DNA of 64,000 nucleotides, from NCBI GenBank assembly GCA_029974985.1, contig JARKQC010000270.1:1-64000 (forward strand), given 5' to 3'. Shown in pieces: positions 1 through 8,223 of this stretch (its first letter is position 1; every line of letters starts with the position of its first letter). A model generated the notes under the pieces. That model ran no database searches and had not been told where the DNA came from. It worked only from the letters and a program-made list of their open reading frames with translations. A program made the position numbers and the translations under genes. The DNA is from Bacteroidota bacterium. Lineage in GTDB: Bacteria; Bacteroidota; Ignavibacteria; Kapaibacteriales; UBA2268.

Positions 1-231
1 ACCGTCCTTGCCTTTTGGCATTGCCCAAACTGTCCATTGATAATCTTTGTCAATAATGGGTGTGTAGGTTTTGCCTGTTAGTTCGGCTGCTGTGGCTCGG
101 TCGCGTTCCAAGTCATCCAGATATTTGAGGAACAAAATCCACGAAGTTTGCTCCACATAATCCAATTCACTTCCGCAACCTGCGTCTTTGTGAAGAATGT
201 CGTCTATATTTTTAAAAGTCTGTTCGAACAT
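1..231 (-). CDS. hsdM: Type I restriction-modification methyltransferase HsdM, N-terminal part (runs off the left edge)
   Basis: The first 77 codons are visible, starting with the ATG at 231-229 and continuing past the window edge. The protein begins MFEQTFKNIDDILHKDAGC, followed by a segment with YVEQTSWILFLKYLDDLE. This is the N-terminal helical bundle (HsdM_N) found in class I HsdM adenine methyltransferases, which modify one adenine in each half of a bipartite site. The catalytic domain and any hsdS or hsdR partners lie outside the window. The 290 bp upstream hold no gene but include an 80-bp repeat shared with the region upstream of the DUF262 gene at 15507-17315. Confidence 0.85.
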   Translation of the reverse strand, partial: MFEQTFKNIDDILHKDAGCGSELDYVEQTSWILFLKYLDDLERDRATAAELTGKTYTPIIDKDYQWTVWAMPKGKDG

Positions 232-517
232 TATTTATTTCTGTTTTTATCAATTTGTAAAGTTATCATTCTTGACGGTGCGTTGACAAAAAATGGCTCT
301 TTTGGTTTTTGGGCGTTGGCTCGTGTGTCGGAAAAAACCAAATGTGTCATTTGATCGGTGGCATTAAAATTCAAAATATTTTGTGCGGTGGGAAAAAAAT
401 TAAAACACAGAAGGGTAGGCAATGAGTGACGGCTTACTCGTTGTCCGTTTGTTGTATCGTTTTTATGTCTGTGTTCACCTGTCAAAATGGTTTACTCTCT
501 GTTTAAGTTTTGGTTGT

Positions 518-598
518 CTGTCTTTTTAGCATTGGGCCTAACTCATTTATTTACGAACTCTCAATAAATGATATGCAAAAATACAAAATAATCTCATT
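518..598. repeat. 80-bp dispersed repeat, copy A
   Basis: This stretch is nearly identical to 17341-17423 and in the same orientation; the shared core runs CTAACTCATTTAT, then ACGAACTCTCAATAAATGAT, then CAAAAATACAAAAT. Both copies lie upstream of minus-strand genes (hsdM at 231, DUF262 gene at 17315). Read on the minus strand each has TATTTTTG, a match to the Bacteroidota -7 box, and GTTAGG. It may be a promoter-bearing mobile border or a recombination junction. Confidence 0.75.
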
Positions 599-769
599 TG
601 AACTTCGTATATTGCGCATAACCAACATAAATATAGAATATAATGAATGAATGACGAACAATTATTGCTAATTCATCTTTCCTATCAGTTGTAATACTAC
701 CGGCATCAATTTTTTTTCACAATAATTCACAAAATTATTATAAAAAAACTGCTCACAATACAAGCATAA

Positions 770-860
770 TCCAAAAATATTTTATTTTTTCAATAGTTTA
801 CAAAATATTTTACGAATATAATATTTTTATAAATATGATAAAAATAATTTTTCAAAAATT
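770..860. repeat. AT-rich promoter-like element, copy R1
   Basis: One of four related copies (also about 5343-5432, 7934-8028 and 11750-11872), all in the same orientation. The best-conserved part on the plus strand is TTTTCAATA, then CAAAATA, then ACGAATATAATAT. On the minus strand this copy has TTTTG, 21 bases, then TATTTTTG, which fits the Bacteroidota -33/-7 promoter pattern directed at the partial hsdM. The tail GAAGCCGTATGGCT is also similar to the tail of copy R4. Confidence 0.65.
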
Positions 861-881
861 ATTTTTTATTTAGCTGAATTA

Positions 882-952
882 GTTAGCAGAAGCCGTATGG
901 CTGTCAAAAAATGATAGTACATCAGGCAATGGGGCTTGCCCCATTGTCTAAC
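882..952. repeat. Compound hairpin bounded by GTTAG/CTAAC
   Basis: GTTAG at 882-886 and CTAAC at 948-952 bound two inner hairpins. One is AGCC-GTAT-GGCT; the other is a perfect 9-bp stem CAATGGGGC (927-935) with GCCCCATTG (938-946) and a 2-base loop. It sits 40 bp past the 3' end of the histidine kinase and could terminate its transcript, although no long U-run follows. It may also be related to the attC-like hairpins further right. Confidence 0.5.
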
Positions 953-991
953 TTCATTATTAAATCAATTATTTATCACATACCGAACACT

Positions 992-2734
992 TTACAAAGG
1001 CAAAGTAAATTTAAAATCACTACCTTTTCCTACCTCGCTTTCTACCCAAATTTTTCCGCCGTGTTTTTCAACAAATTCTTTACAAAGTGATAAACCTAAA
1101 CCACTACCTTTTTCACCAGCGGTTCCTTTACTTGAATATTTTTCAGATACATCCCAAAGTTTTGAAATAATATTATTTTCAATGCCTACTCCATTATCTG
1201 ACACAGTAATTGTAATGTTATTTGAGTTTTGCTCGGCTATTACTTTAATTTCACCATTGTTGTTTGTAAATTTTATAGCATTTGAAATTAAATTTCTTAA
1301 TATTGTTTTTAACATATTTATATCTGCTATAACTTTAATTTGTGCTTCATCTATGTAAGTTATAGAAATATTTTTGGGATTATTTTTAAAAGGTGCAACA
1401 ACTTCGTTATATACATCTTTAAATAATAGGTATATTGGTTCAAATGGTAAATTTCCAGACTGCGATTGAGCCCATAACAATAGGTCTAATAATAGATTAT
1501 AAGTATTTTTAGAAGTTTGATTTAAAATTTCTACCAAGGATTCAATTTCTTGTATATCATATTCTTTGATATTTGTTAAAATCATATTTGTAAAGCCCAA
1601 CAGAGCATTAAATGGATTTTTTAAATCGTGTGCGAGAATTGAAATAAATTTATCTTTATCAGAATTTAATTTTTCTAATTGTTGTTCTCTATTTTTTAAA
1701 GCTTCTAAATTTTTGGAATTTAAAAGTACAATAGAAATTAACTTTGCAAATGAGGTTGCGATTTTGGCGTCATTTTCGTTAAAATCGCTATCTTTCTCTC
1801 CTAAACCCAACAAACCAATAGTTTGAGTACCTTTTTTTATCGGTGCAAACATCACATTTTTTAGTGGAATATGCCCATCGGGCATAAATTTAAGGTAAGG
1901 ACTTTTATCGTAATTATTGTCAAAAATTGTTTCACCCGTTTTATATACTTCTTCACGTAAACCGCGAATTGGCATTTTCAGTTCTGAATTAACATTACAA
2001 GGTTGTTCGCCAGGTTCAAGGTACGCAATATCGTTTTCTTCTCCATTTTCATTTAATAAAGCAACATAGCCCGCTTTTGCACCCGTTACTTCTCTACTAT
2101 ATTCAAAAATTTGTTGTGCAGTTGTTAGAAAATCTTTACTTTCTAATATCAAACGACTTCCGTTTAATAATAATTCGATTTCTCTATTTCGATCCTTAAT
2201 AATTTTCTCTTGTTCAATTCTTTCTGTTATATCTCGACTTACACCAACTACTTCTATATGTTTATTTTGCTTATTTATACGATAAAAGGTTGAAGTTTCG
2301 GTAGTTACTATTGAACCATTTTTATGCGGTTGTTCAACTATACCAAGAAATCTATGTGGGTTATTTGGATTTTCAAGAAAATCTGGCAAACTCTCTTTAA
2401 TTAAATCTTCAATATCTTTTGCTGATTTTTCAGTTACAGCATCTCGAAAAGGCATACTTTTTACTTCTTCTGCGGTATAGCCACGCAAATAATATACAGT
2501 TGGGCTTACATACACAAATTTATTGTCATTCAAATCTAAAACCCAAACTACATCAGTAATATTTTCAGTAAGAAATTTGTAGTAAGATTCATCAGATTTA
2601 ACTTTATTTTGGTTTTCAATAAGTAAATTTTCAAAAACATCAAGTTCTGAAATATAATCATTTTTGATTTCAGAATCAATTAATGCAGATTTCAATTTTT
2701 GTTTAAGTTCGTTATATTTTATAAGTATATCCAT
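992..2734 (-). CDS. PAS-GAF sensor histidine kinase
   Basis: A 580-residue cytoplasmic-looking histidine kinase with no obvious membrane segment. Residues about 50-175 form a PAS domain with its PAC end ([15 protein letters not shown]). Residues about 200-340 are GAF-like. The dimerisation/phosphoacceptor box [13 protein letters not shown] puts the phosphohistidine at H369, and the ATPase region has [16 protein letters not shown] followed by DNGVGI and GSGLGLSL. It would autophosphorylate in response to a ligand or redox signal sensed by PAS/GAF. No response regulator lies beside it, so it is an orphan kinase here. Its neighbours are R-M genes, but nothing in the sequence ties it to them. Confidence 0.9.
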   Translation of the reverse strand: MDILIKYNELKQKLKSALIDSEIKNDYISELDVFENLLIENQNKVKSDESYYKFLTENITDVVWVLDLNDNKFVYVSPTVYYLRGYTAEEVKSMPFRDAVTEKSAKDIEDLIKESLPDFLENPNNPHRFLGIVEQPHKNGSIVTTETSTFYRINKQNKHIEVVGVSRDITERIEQEKIIKDRNREIELLLNGSRLILESKDFLTTAQQIFEYSREVTGAKAGYVALLNENGEENDIAYLEPGEQPCNVNSELKMPIRGLREEVYKTGETIFDNNYDKSPYLKFMPDGHIPLKNVMFAPIKKGTQTIGLLGLGEKDSDFNENDAKIATSFAKLISIVLLNSKNLEALKNREQQLEKLNSDKDKFISILAHDLKNPFNALLGFTNMILTNIKEYDIQEIESLVEILNQTSKNTYNLLLDLLLWAQSQSGNLPFEPIYLLFKDVYNEVVAPFKNNPKNISITYIDEAQIKVIADINMLKTILRNLISNAIKFTNNNGEIKVIAEQNSNNITITVSDNGVGIENNIISKLWDVSEKYSSKGTAGEKGSGLGLSLCKEFVEKHGGKIWVESEVGKGSDFKFTLPL

Positions 2735-2764
2735 TTTCTTTATTTTTATTGTTTATAACAATTT

Positions 2765-2866
2765 ATTTATTTCAAGTTTAGCACAAATATAACTAAAAAG
2801 CAACAAAGTATCAAGCTGGCAATTAGCGAATAATACGTCTTGCCGCTATTTTTTATTGTTTAATAA
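2765..2866. repeat. 102-bp direct repeat, left copy, flanking an R-M unit
   Basis: Aligns without gaps to 5089-5190 with four mismatches in 102 bases. It begins ATTTATTTCAA, contains TAGCGAATAATACGTCTTGC and ends TTGTTTAATAA. The last seven codons of the restriction endonuclease fragment (stop at 2846-2848) lie inside this copy. Together the two copies bracket the endonuclease and methyltransferase genes. Confidence 0.9.
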
Positions 2867-3541
2867 TCCGTATTCTTTCAATATTTCTGTCCATTTCTCA
2901 ATATGAAAAGATTTTACTTCTGTTGAATTTTTAGAGTCTTTTATCAAATTATCCGTGTAAGCTTTCACAAATTGCTTATAATCATCAATAAAACGCAAAT
3001 AATATTTCAGGGTAGTTATAATGCCATTTGCAATAATATCAATCCCTTTTGATTGTTTGATTTGCATAATAAATTCATTCACTGATTTTTCTGTTACTTC
3101 GTTTTCAAAGCCAGATTTGAATGTTGTCAAAATGTAATATCTATCAATAGGTGTATTTTCTGTTTTCTTTACAATGTCAAAAATTAAATATTTATCTAAC
3201 GGTATATTGTGTTTAATTTCAACTATTTCAAAAGGTTTGTTTGCCTTGGTATAAACTTCAATATCTCCAAAACTATGTTTATCAGAAGAAGTATGTACTT
3301 GTAAGGATACTAATTTTTTATTTTCATAGCGTTTTAGAACAGGTATAAGTATTTGATATATAGAATAAATTGCTATAACGGGTAATCGTGAGCTTAATTT
3401 AATTGCAAAATGTTTTTGTAACATTTCAAGAATGATGTTGATATTTAATGTCCCTATCTTTTGAAATTCTTTATCAACCTTATTTAAAATAATTTCGTCT
3501 TTTGATGATAATTCTATCATTTTAGCAAACAAATAATTCAA
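2846..3541 (-). CDS. Type II restriction endonuclease, C-terminal fragment (frameshifted gene)
   Basis: This 231-codon frame carries a PD-(D/E)XK nuclease core: D93 in FGDIEVY, then E108 and K110 in EIVEIKH. It opens at a TTG and overlaps the previous fragment by 4 bp, but the same frame continues upstream of that TTG as convincing protein (FDQIEVHKANAEEYL). The intact gene therefore most likely ran 3996 to 2846 as one protein of about 380 residues. Restoring one base in the four-T run at 3600-3603 joins the frames. Whether a separate active fragment is made from the TTG is unknown. The final residues LLNNKK are encoded inside a 102-bp repeat. The family is uncertain; a SacI-like enzyme is my best guess. 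Confidence 0.75.
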   Translation of the reverse strand: MNYLFAKMIELSSKDEIILNKVDKEFQKIGTLNINIILEMLQKHFAIKLSSRLPVIAIYSIYQILIPVLKRYENKKLVSLQVHTSSDKHSFGDIEVYTKANKPFEIVEIKHNIPLDKYLIFDIVKKTENTPIDRYYILTTFKSGFENEVTEKSVNEFIMQIKQSKGIDIIANGIITTLKYYLRFIDDYKQFVKAYTDNLIKDSKNSTEVKSFHIEKWTEILKEYGLLNNKK

Positions 3542-3996
3542 ATATTCTTCTGCATTTGCTTTATGAACTTCGATTTGGTCAAAAATATTGAGAAAACTAT
3601 TTTAAGTTCTTTATTTCTAATTTTTAATGCTGTTCCATCTTTTTTTGTCCATTTAATTCTTTCTCTTGTGGCAAGAGTTAAAAATGAACTTTCTTTATTC
3701 GCATATTTCGGAAAATGATTTTTGAAAAACGGACTTGTAAATTTGGTATCTAAACTTCTTGCAGAATAACCATTTTCAAAATCTGTTCTATGCAAACGAA
3801 CATCTTGTATCTGGTCAATAATCTTTTTTACAAGACTTGTTACTAATGCAGAAACAATTGATTTATTTTGTTCAATTTTATCAACCAACAAATCAACGTC
3901 TTCTCGTATTGTTTCACTGAATTTATCGAATTGTTTTTTCTTAACAATTTGTTCTGCTTTTTTATACGCTTTTTCTAATATTTCGTTTTCGGTCAT
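3538..3996 (-). CDS. Type II restriction endonuclease, N-terminal fragment (frameshifted gene)
   Basis: A 152-residue fragment starting at the ATG that overlaps the methyltransferase stop by 4 bp (ATGA), as in translationally coupled R-M genes. It has helical N-terminal sequence and then GYSARSLDTK...PFFKNHFP and ESSFLTLATRERIKWTKKDG, a segment style I associate with several type II endonucleases. From about residue 133 (after RNKELK) the frame reads into basic filler (FSIFLTKSKFIKQMQKNI), while the neighbouring frame continues sensibly, so the last 20 residues are probably frameshift product. The nuclease motif is on the downstream fragment, so this piece alone should be inactive. Confidence 0.75.
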   Translation of the reverse strand: MTENEILEKAYKKAEQIVKKKQFDKFSETIREDVDLLVDKIEQNKSIVSALVTSLVKKIIDQIQDVRLHRTDFENGYSARSLDTKFTSPFFKNHFPKYANKESSFLTLATRERIKWTKKDGTALKIRNKELKIVFSIFLTKSKFIKQMQKNI

Positions 3997-5006
3997 ATAA
4001 ATAATTCGTAATGAAAATTGTTTTCTTTTATTCTTTTATTTGCTAATTCCACATATTCGGGATTTATTTCAATACCGATATATCTTCTGCCAAGATTTTT
4101 AGCGGCTACACAAGTGGTTCCACTACCATTAAATGGGTCTAAAACTATGTCGTCTTTTTGAGTTAAAAGTTTTATGAGTTCTTGAATTATATAAATTGGG
4201 TAAACTGCCGGATGACTATTATCTTTTGTTATTTCTACTGGACTTTCAATTACATCCTTTTTTAGTTTATTTCCAGTAATTTTGATTATTGAATAACCGT
4301 TGTTGTTTATTTGATTATTTCTACCACCTGCTTGTCCACCATAAGCAAGTTTGTGCAAGCCACGAATTTTCATTCTAAAACTATTAATCTCACCTGAAAT
4401 TACCGATTGTATTGCAAGATTTAATTCTTTTTTTGCGTTATTTTTTTTGGTTTCTGTTAGTTCTGAATTATTAATTAGTTCAAAGTATTTCTCTCCGATT
4501 TTTGAATTGGGATTATTACCGTTTCTTTTGTTTAAATTATCAAAGTGTTGTAAATAGTCATCTAAATTAAATTTGTATTCTTTTGATTTTGCAAATACAA
4601 AAAATGGCTCTGTTGCTTGTATTAATTTGCGTTTATCTTGGCGTGGAGTCGGATTTAATTTAGCCCAAGTAATATCGTTGATTAAAAATACTTTTTTACT
4701 TTCAATTGCTTGAATAGCAAATTTATAAGGTAATAATGACAAACCACCGTTTATATATTTATCTCCAAGATTATAAACAATTGCTCCTGTTGTTTTTGTA
4801 ACTCTTACACTTTCAAAAAAAATAGCAAGTAAATTTTCCAAATATTGTTTTTCAGTTTCTTCGTTTCCTATTCCACTATTTCCATTTCCATAATCTCGTT
4901 GTTGAAAATAAGGTGGTGAAGTAATAACTAAATCAACGCTATTACTTTTCATTCCTTTTAATATTTGCAAGCTATCGCCTTGTATTATTTTATTTGTAAA
5001 ATCCAT
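3993..5006 (-). CDS. Site-specific DNA methyltransferase, beta class (N4-cytosine or N6-adenine)
   Basis: A 337-residue amino-methyltransferase. Catalytic motif IV, TSPPYF, is at residues 29-34 and the S-adenosylmethionine site DPFNGSGTT is near residue 290, followed by GRRYIGIEINPEYVELA. This permuted order defines the beta class. SPPY is more typical of N4-cytosine enzymes but also occurs in N6-adenine ones. It is the first gene of a two-gene R-M unit and its stop overlaps the endonuclease start by 4 bp. The gene appears intact although its partner is frameshifted, so the cell may keep the modification without the restriction. The recognition site cannot be read from the sequence. Confidence 0.9.
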   Translation of the reverse strand: MDFTNKIIQGDSLQILKGMKSNSVDLVITSPPYFQQRDYGNGNSGIGNEETEKQYLENLLAIFFESVRVTKTTGAIVYNLGDKYINGGLSLLPYKFAIQAIESKKVFLINDITWAKLNPTPRQDKRKLIQATEPFFVFAKSKEYKFNLDDYLQHFDNLNKRNGNNPNSKIGEKYFELINNSELTETKKNNAKKELNLAIQSVISGEINSFRMKIRGLHKLAYGGQAGGRNNQINNNGYSIIKITGNKLKKDVIESPVEITKDNSHPAVYPIYIIQELIKLLTQKDDIVLDPFNGSGTTCVAAKNLGRRYIGIEINPEYVELANKRIKENNFHYELFI

Positions 5007-5088
5007 AATTTATTTTTTGTTTTGTTTTTCAATCATAATCTATTTTGCATAGCGGAAAATAAAATGCGTCGTTGACAGATTAACAGCA

Positions 5089-5190
5089 ATTTATTTCAAA
5101 TTTAGCACAAATATAACTAAAAAGCGCCAAAGTATCAAGCTGGTAATTAGCGAATAATACGTCTTGCCGCTATTTTTTATTGTTTAATAA
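5089..5190. repeat. 102-bp direct repeat, right copy
   Basis: Ungapped match to 2765-2866 with four mismatches. It lies 83 bp upstream of the methyltransferase start, on the far side of the R-M unit from the left copy. In this copy the sequence equivalent to the endonuclease tail is followed by unrelated sequence. Confidence 0.9.
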
Positions 5191-5342
5191 AATCTACTAT
5201 TCAATTTTTTGCTTTAAGTTCGGATATATTATCATTAACAATTGGTTCTGTTTCAACTTTCCCATCTATTGTATTACGACTATCATCAATTTTTATCACA
5301 AAAGTTTAATAGAATTATTGCAAAAAAATTCCCACATTGCAA

Positions 5343-5432
5343 AGACAAACCATAAGTATTTTATATTTTCAATAACTTCCAAAATATTTTGCGAATATAC
5401 TATATTTTTATAAATAATAAAATTATCTTTTT
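5343..5432. repeat. AT-rich promoter-like element, copy R2
   Basis: Closest to copy R3: both share ACAAACCATAAGTATTTTAT followed by ATTTTCAATAA. On the minus strand it has TTTTG, 21 bases, then TACTTATG, near the Bacteroidota promoter pattern. It lies 340 bp upstream of the methyltransferase gene and beyond the right 102-bp repeat. Confidence 0.65.
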
Positions 5433-5696
5433 TGACTTTATCATTAAAAATTAAATATAAAGTAAATAATTGGGAGTGAAAGGTGACTTTAAGTAGGGAG
5501 GGCTGAGGACGGCTGATATTAGATGATTTTGGTAAACTTTTTATCCCTAACTTTCTATGAAGCATCTTAGTCTAAAAAAGTATATTATTATTAAAGTAAT
5601 TTTCTACAGTTTTCCCAAAAACGCTTTTTATTTGCATACATTTTTATAGTTAATAATTTGCATTTATCATAATGCACTCAACTATTACTTACAAAG

Positions 5697-6260
5697 TTAT
5701 ATATCAGAAAATTCCAAAAAATTTCCAATCAATTTTTTTCCATATTGCGTTAAAATAGCTTCAGGATGGAACTGCACTCCATAAATAGGATATTTTAAAT
5801 GCCTTATAGCCATATTAATTCTATCTTTTGTCCAAGCAGTTGCCATCAACTCGGTAGGTAAATTTTCAACTGCTAATGAGTGATAACGGCATGCTTCAAA
5901 TCCTTGTGGTATTCCTTTGAAAAATTCGCAATTTTCATCAAAATAAATTTGTGACGTTTTCCCATGCACAGGTTCGGTCTTTACAATATTAGCCCCAAAA
6001 AACTGTGCAATACATTGATGTCCTAAACAAATTCCAAGAATTTTTTTTGTCTTGTAAAATTCAGCAATAACACTTAACGATATACCTGAATTATCTGGAT
6101 TACCAGCCCCTGGTGAAATTATAATTTCTTTAAAATCAAGTGATTGCAATTGTTCAATGGTAACTTTATCATTCTCGAAAATAAGTGGGTTCGTTCCTAA
6201 TTCGCGAAGATATTGAACAATATTATAAGTAAATGAATCGTAATTATCAATTAATATCAT
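5697..6260 (-). CDS. pabA: Aminodeoxychorismate/anthranilate synthase glutamine amidotransferase
   Basis: A 187-residue class I glutamine amidotransferase that supplies ammonia from glutamine to a chorismate-using synthase. It starts MILIDNYDSFTYNIVQYL, contains the nucleophile motif GICLGHQ, then YHSLAVE, and ends with the catalytic pair in GVQFHPEA. Length is normal. Its ATG overlaps the stop of the upstream pabB-like gene by 4 bp, so the pair is coupled. The partner makes aminodeoxychorismate and has a class IV aminotransferase domain, so I assign it to folate (p-aminobenzoate) synthesis rather than tryptophan synthesis; many such subunits serve both. Confidence 0.9.
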   Translation of the reverse strand: MILIDNYDSFTYNIVQYLRELGTNPLIFENDKVTIEQLQSLDFKEIIISPGAGNPDNSGISLSVIAEFYKTKKILGICLGHQCIAQFFGANIVKTEPVHGKTSQIYFDENCEFFKGIPQGFEACRYHSLAVENLPTELMATAWTKDRINMAIRHLKYPIYGVQFHPEAILTQYGKKLIGNFLEFSDI

Positions 6261-7867
6261 CTTAAATGTACTTTTTTAATACCACGTACTGAATTTACAC
6301 AATAGATAGCCGATGCTATAAATAAATCTTTTTTATAAAGAATTTTCTCAATACATTTTCCTTCGTCTAAAAGTTGCTGACGGAAAATGCCATTCAATAA
6401 ACCGCATTTTATAGGTGGAGTATATAGTTTTCCCTCTAATTCTAATATCACATTTGTACGCGAACCTTCTGTTAATTCTCCTTTTTCATTGAAAAATAAT
6501 TCATCATAATATTCTTCATAATCAACATAATAATATGGACGATAAGTTGTTTTATGTTGTAAAAAATCATCGTTGCTATTTACCGTTATTGATGAAATAG
6601 ACACCTTGTCGGACTGACATATTTGTAATTCTTTACATTCCACCTCAAAATTGCCCTTTTTATCAAGTAAAATACGAAAAATACCACTACCTGTAACTGT
6701 TGGAAATTTCTTAATATCAAAAGGAAAGCCGTAATACTCAGCCGTTTTTTTCATTCTAGCAATGTGTTTATCAAAGTAAGGTGTATCGTGATTAAGTGTT
6801 TCAATAATTTTAAAATCACTATTCAAAAACTTCGTTTTGGTAAAAGCCTCAAGCCATTCATCTCTTGCAACTGAATCCCAGACAATAGCACCACCTACAC
6901 GGTATTTAAAACCTCCACCTACTTTACTTTGTAAAATCCTTATGGCTACGCTGAAAATAAATTTATCTGGACTTAAAAAACCTATTGTTCCGCAGTAAAC
7001 ACCTCTATTTCCATACTCCAATTCATCAATTATATGCATTGTACTAATTTTTGGAGCCCCGGTAACTGAGCCGCAGGGAAATAAAGATTTAAAAACATCT
7101 AAAAGTTTTACATTGTCAAGTAAGTCTGCTTCAACTGTTGAAGTCATTGTATGAAAAGTAGGATGGGTTTCAATTTCAAAAAGTTTTGTAACCTTAACTG
7201 AACCAGTTTTTGAAATCCGCCCGAGATCATTTCTCAATAAATCTACAATCATCACATTTTCGGCACGATTTTTAATATCTGTTTTGAGAAATTCAATTAA
7301 ATCCTTGTCTTTTCCAGCGATTCTTTTTACAGTACCTTTCATCGGTTTTGTCTGGATATGTCTATTGTGAATTTCAAAAAACAATTCAGGCGAAAATTGA
7401 AGTATAGTTTCGTAATCATTTTTGATAAAGGCATTGTAAGGTGTGGGTTGTAAGCCCCGTAAGTACTCATATAGCTTTAGGGGGTCGCCTTCATAATCAA
7501 TATCAAAATCAAATGTATAATTGACTTCGTAGGTGTTTCCGCTGGCGATTTCATATTTAATTCTTTCAATAGCAGTATTATATTGATTAAATTTCAAAGT
7601 AGGTTTTGGGTTTAAATAAATGGTTTCAGGTTGTTGAGGTATATATTGCTCATAACTATCAAAGACTTCAAAATACAAAAGTGGCAATTGTGATTTAACT
7701 TTTTGACCTAAAAAAATATCTTTAGCCTCATAACGAACATATCCAATCATATAATGCGTTTTAGAAAATGTTTCAATAATTTCAAATGCATTTAGAAAGG
7801 ACAAATTATCAAATGCCGTTATAATTCTAATCGGGTTTTTAAAAATCTTGTTATCATAAATTTGCAT
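6257..7867 (-). CDS. pabB: Bifunctional aminodeoxychorismate synthase component I / aminodeoxychorismate lyase (PabB-PabC fusion)
   Basis: A 536-residue fusion. Residues 1-330 are a chorismate-binding domain with KPMKGT (174-179), ENVMIVDLLRNDLGR (203-217) and GSVTGAPK (266-273), which converts chorismate plus ammonia to 4-amino-4-deoxychorismate. The rest is a class IV PLP aminotransferase fold with HKTTYR, supplying the likely PLP lysine, and LTEGSRTNV, expected to release pyruvate to give p-aminobenzoate. The N-terminal region is shorter than in free-standing PabB, as is usual in such fusions. It starts at ATG 7867-7865, 70 bp downstream of promoter-like element R3, and overlaps pabA by 4 bp. 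Confidence 0.92.
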   Translation of the reverse strand: MQIYDNKIFKNPIRIITAFDNLSFLNAFEIIETFSKTHYMIGYVRYEAKDIFLGQKVKSQLPLLYFEVFDSYEQYIPQQPETIYLNPKPTLKFNQYNTAIERIKYEIASGNTYEVNYTFDFDIDYEGDPLKLYEYLRGLQPTPYNAFIKNDYETILQFSPELFFEIHNRHIQTKPMKGTVKRIAGKDKDLIEFLKTDIKNRAENVMIVDLLRNDLGRISKTGSVKVTKLFEIETHPTFHTMTSTVEADLLDNVKLLDVFKSLFPCGSVTGAPKISTMHIIDELEYGNRGVYCGTIGFLSPDKFIFSVAIRILQSKVGGGFKYRVGGAIVWDSVARDEWLEAFTKTKFLNSDFKIIETLNHDTPYFDKHIARMKKTAEYYGFPFDIKKFPTVTGSGIFRILLDKKGNFEVECKELQICQSDKVSISSITVNSNDDFLQHKTTYRPYYYVDYEEYYDELFFNEKGELTEGSRTNVILELEGKLYTPPIKCGLLNGIFRQQLLDEGKCIEKILYKKDLFIASAIYCVNSVRGIKKVHLR

Positions 7868-7933
7868 AGTTATTTAATTCTTTGTGTTGGATTTGGTAAA
7901 TATCTATAGTTTTCTAATCATTTGGTGAAAAAT

Positions 7934-8028
7934 CACAAACCATAAGTATTTTATATTTTCAATAATTTACAAAATACTTTACGAATATAATATATTTTCA
8001 TATATGATAAAAATAAATTTCTCAAATA
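7934..8028. repeat. AT-rich promoter-like element, copy R3
   Basis: Shares ACAAACCATAAGTATTTTAT and ATTTTCAATAA with copy R2 and CGAATATAAT with all copies. On the minus strand TTTTG, 21 bases, then TACTTATG gives a plausible Bacteroidota promoter. It sits directly upstream of pabB and downstream of the hsdS remnant, so it is the copy best placed to act as a promoter. Confidence 0.65.
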
Positions 8029-8082
8029 AATTTTTTGATTTTGAAGATGTATAAATTGGCTATCGAAACTTTTACTTGTTAA

Positions 8083-8223
8083 TTATTCATTTTCTTGTAA
8101 ATATTTTAATGCTGACTCTTCGTCTTCCTCAATGGCAATTTCTACGGCTCGCTTCGCTGTTTCTAAAAGTTGTTCGCTTTCGGTTTTTAGACGGAAACTT
8201 TCTTCTACCATTTTTGCGATTTG
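8083..8223 (-). pseudogene. Severed C-terminal tail of HsdS
   Basis: In the same frame as the HsdS gene and immediately after its TAA (8224-8226), 46 further codons read QIAKMVEESFRLKTES and then EQLLETAKRAVEIAIEEDEE, ending at a TAA at 8083-8085. This is the standard C-terminal helix of HsdS proteins, which normally read FDKQQQIAKLVEES at this point. A single C-to-T change (CAA to TAA) would explain the break. The helix usually helps hold the two specificity domains and the M subunits together. Confidence 0.85.

Larger units (their letters stand above)
232..991. other. 760-bp intergenic region with repeats and hairpins
   Basis: No convincing gene. It lies between the divergently placed ends of hsdM and the histidine kinase, and contains one copy of an 80-bp repeat (518-598), one copy of an AT-rich promoter-like element (770-860) and a hairpin region (882-952). 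An open frame at 231-485 has no recognisable protein character. Confidence 0.6.
5007..5696. other. 690-bp intergenic region with two repeat copies
   Basis: No complete gene. It contains the right copy of the 102-bp direct repeat (5089-5190) and copy R2 of the AT-rich element (5343-5432). Between them, on the minus strand, a short frame ending at a TGA at 5201-5203 (…NDNISELKAKN) could be the tail of a lost gene. The remaining 260 bp before pabA show nothing I can interpret. Confidence 0.55.

Noticed and set aside
231..485. 84-codon open frame on the minus strand upstream of hsdM
   Set aside because: No recognisable protein, no good ribosome binding site, and it lies in repeat-like intergenic sequence.
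5201..5305. Short minus-strand frame ending NDNISELKAKN next to the right 102-bp repeat
   Set aside because: Only about 33 codons with no start codon of quality; possibly a gene remnant but not supportable as a gene.
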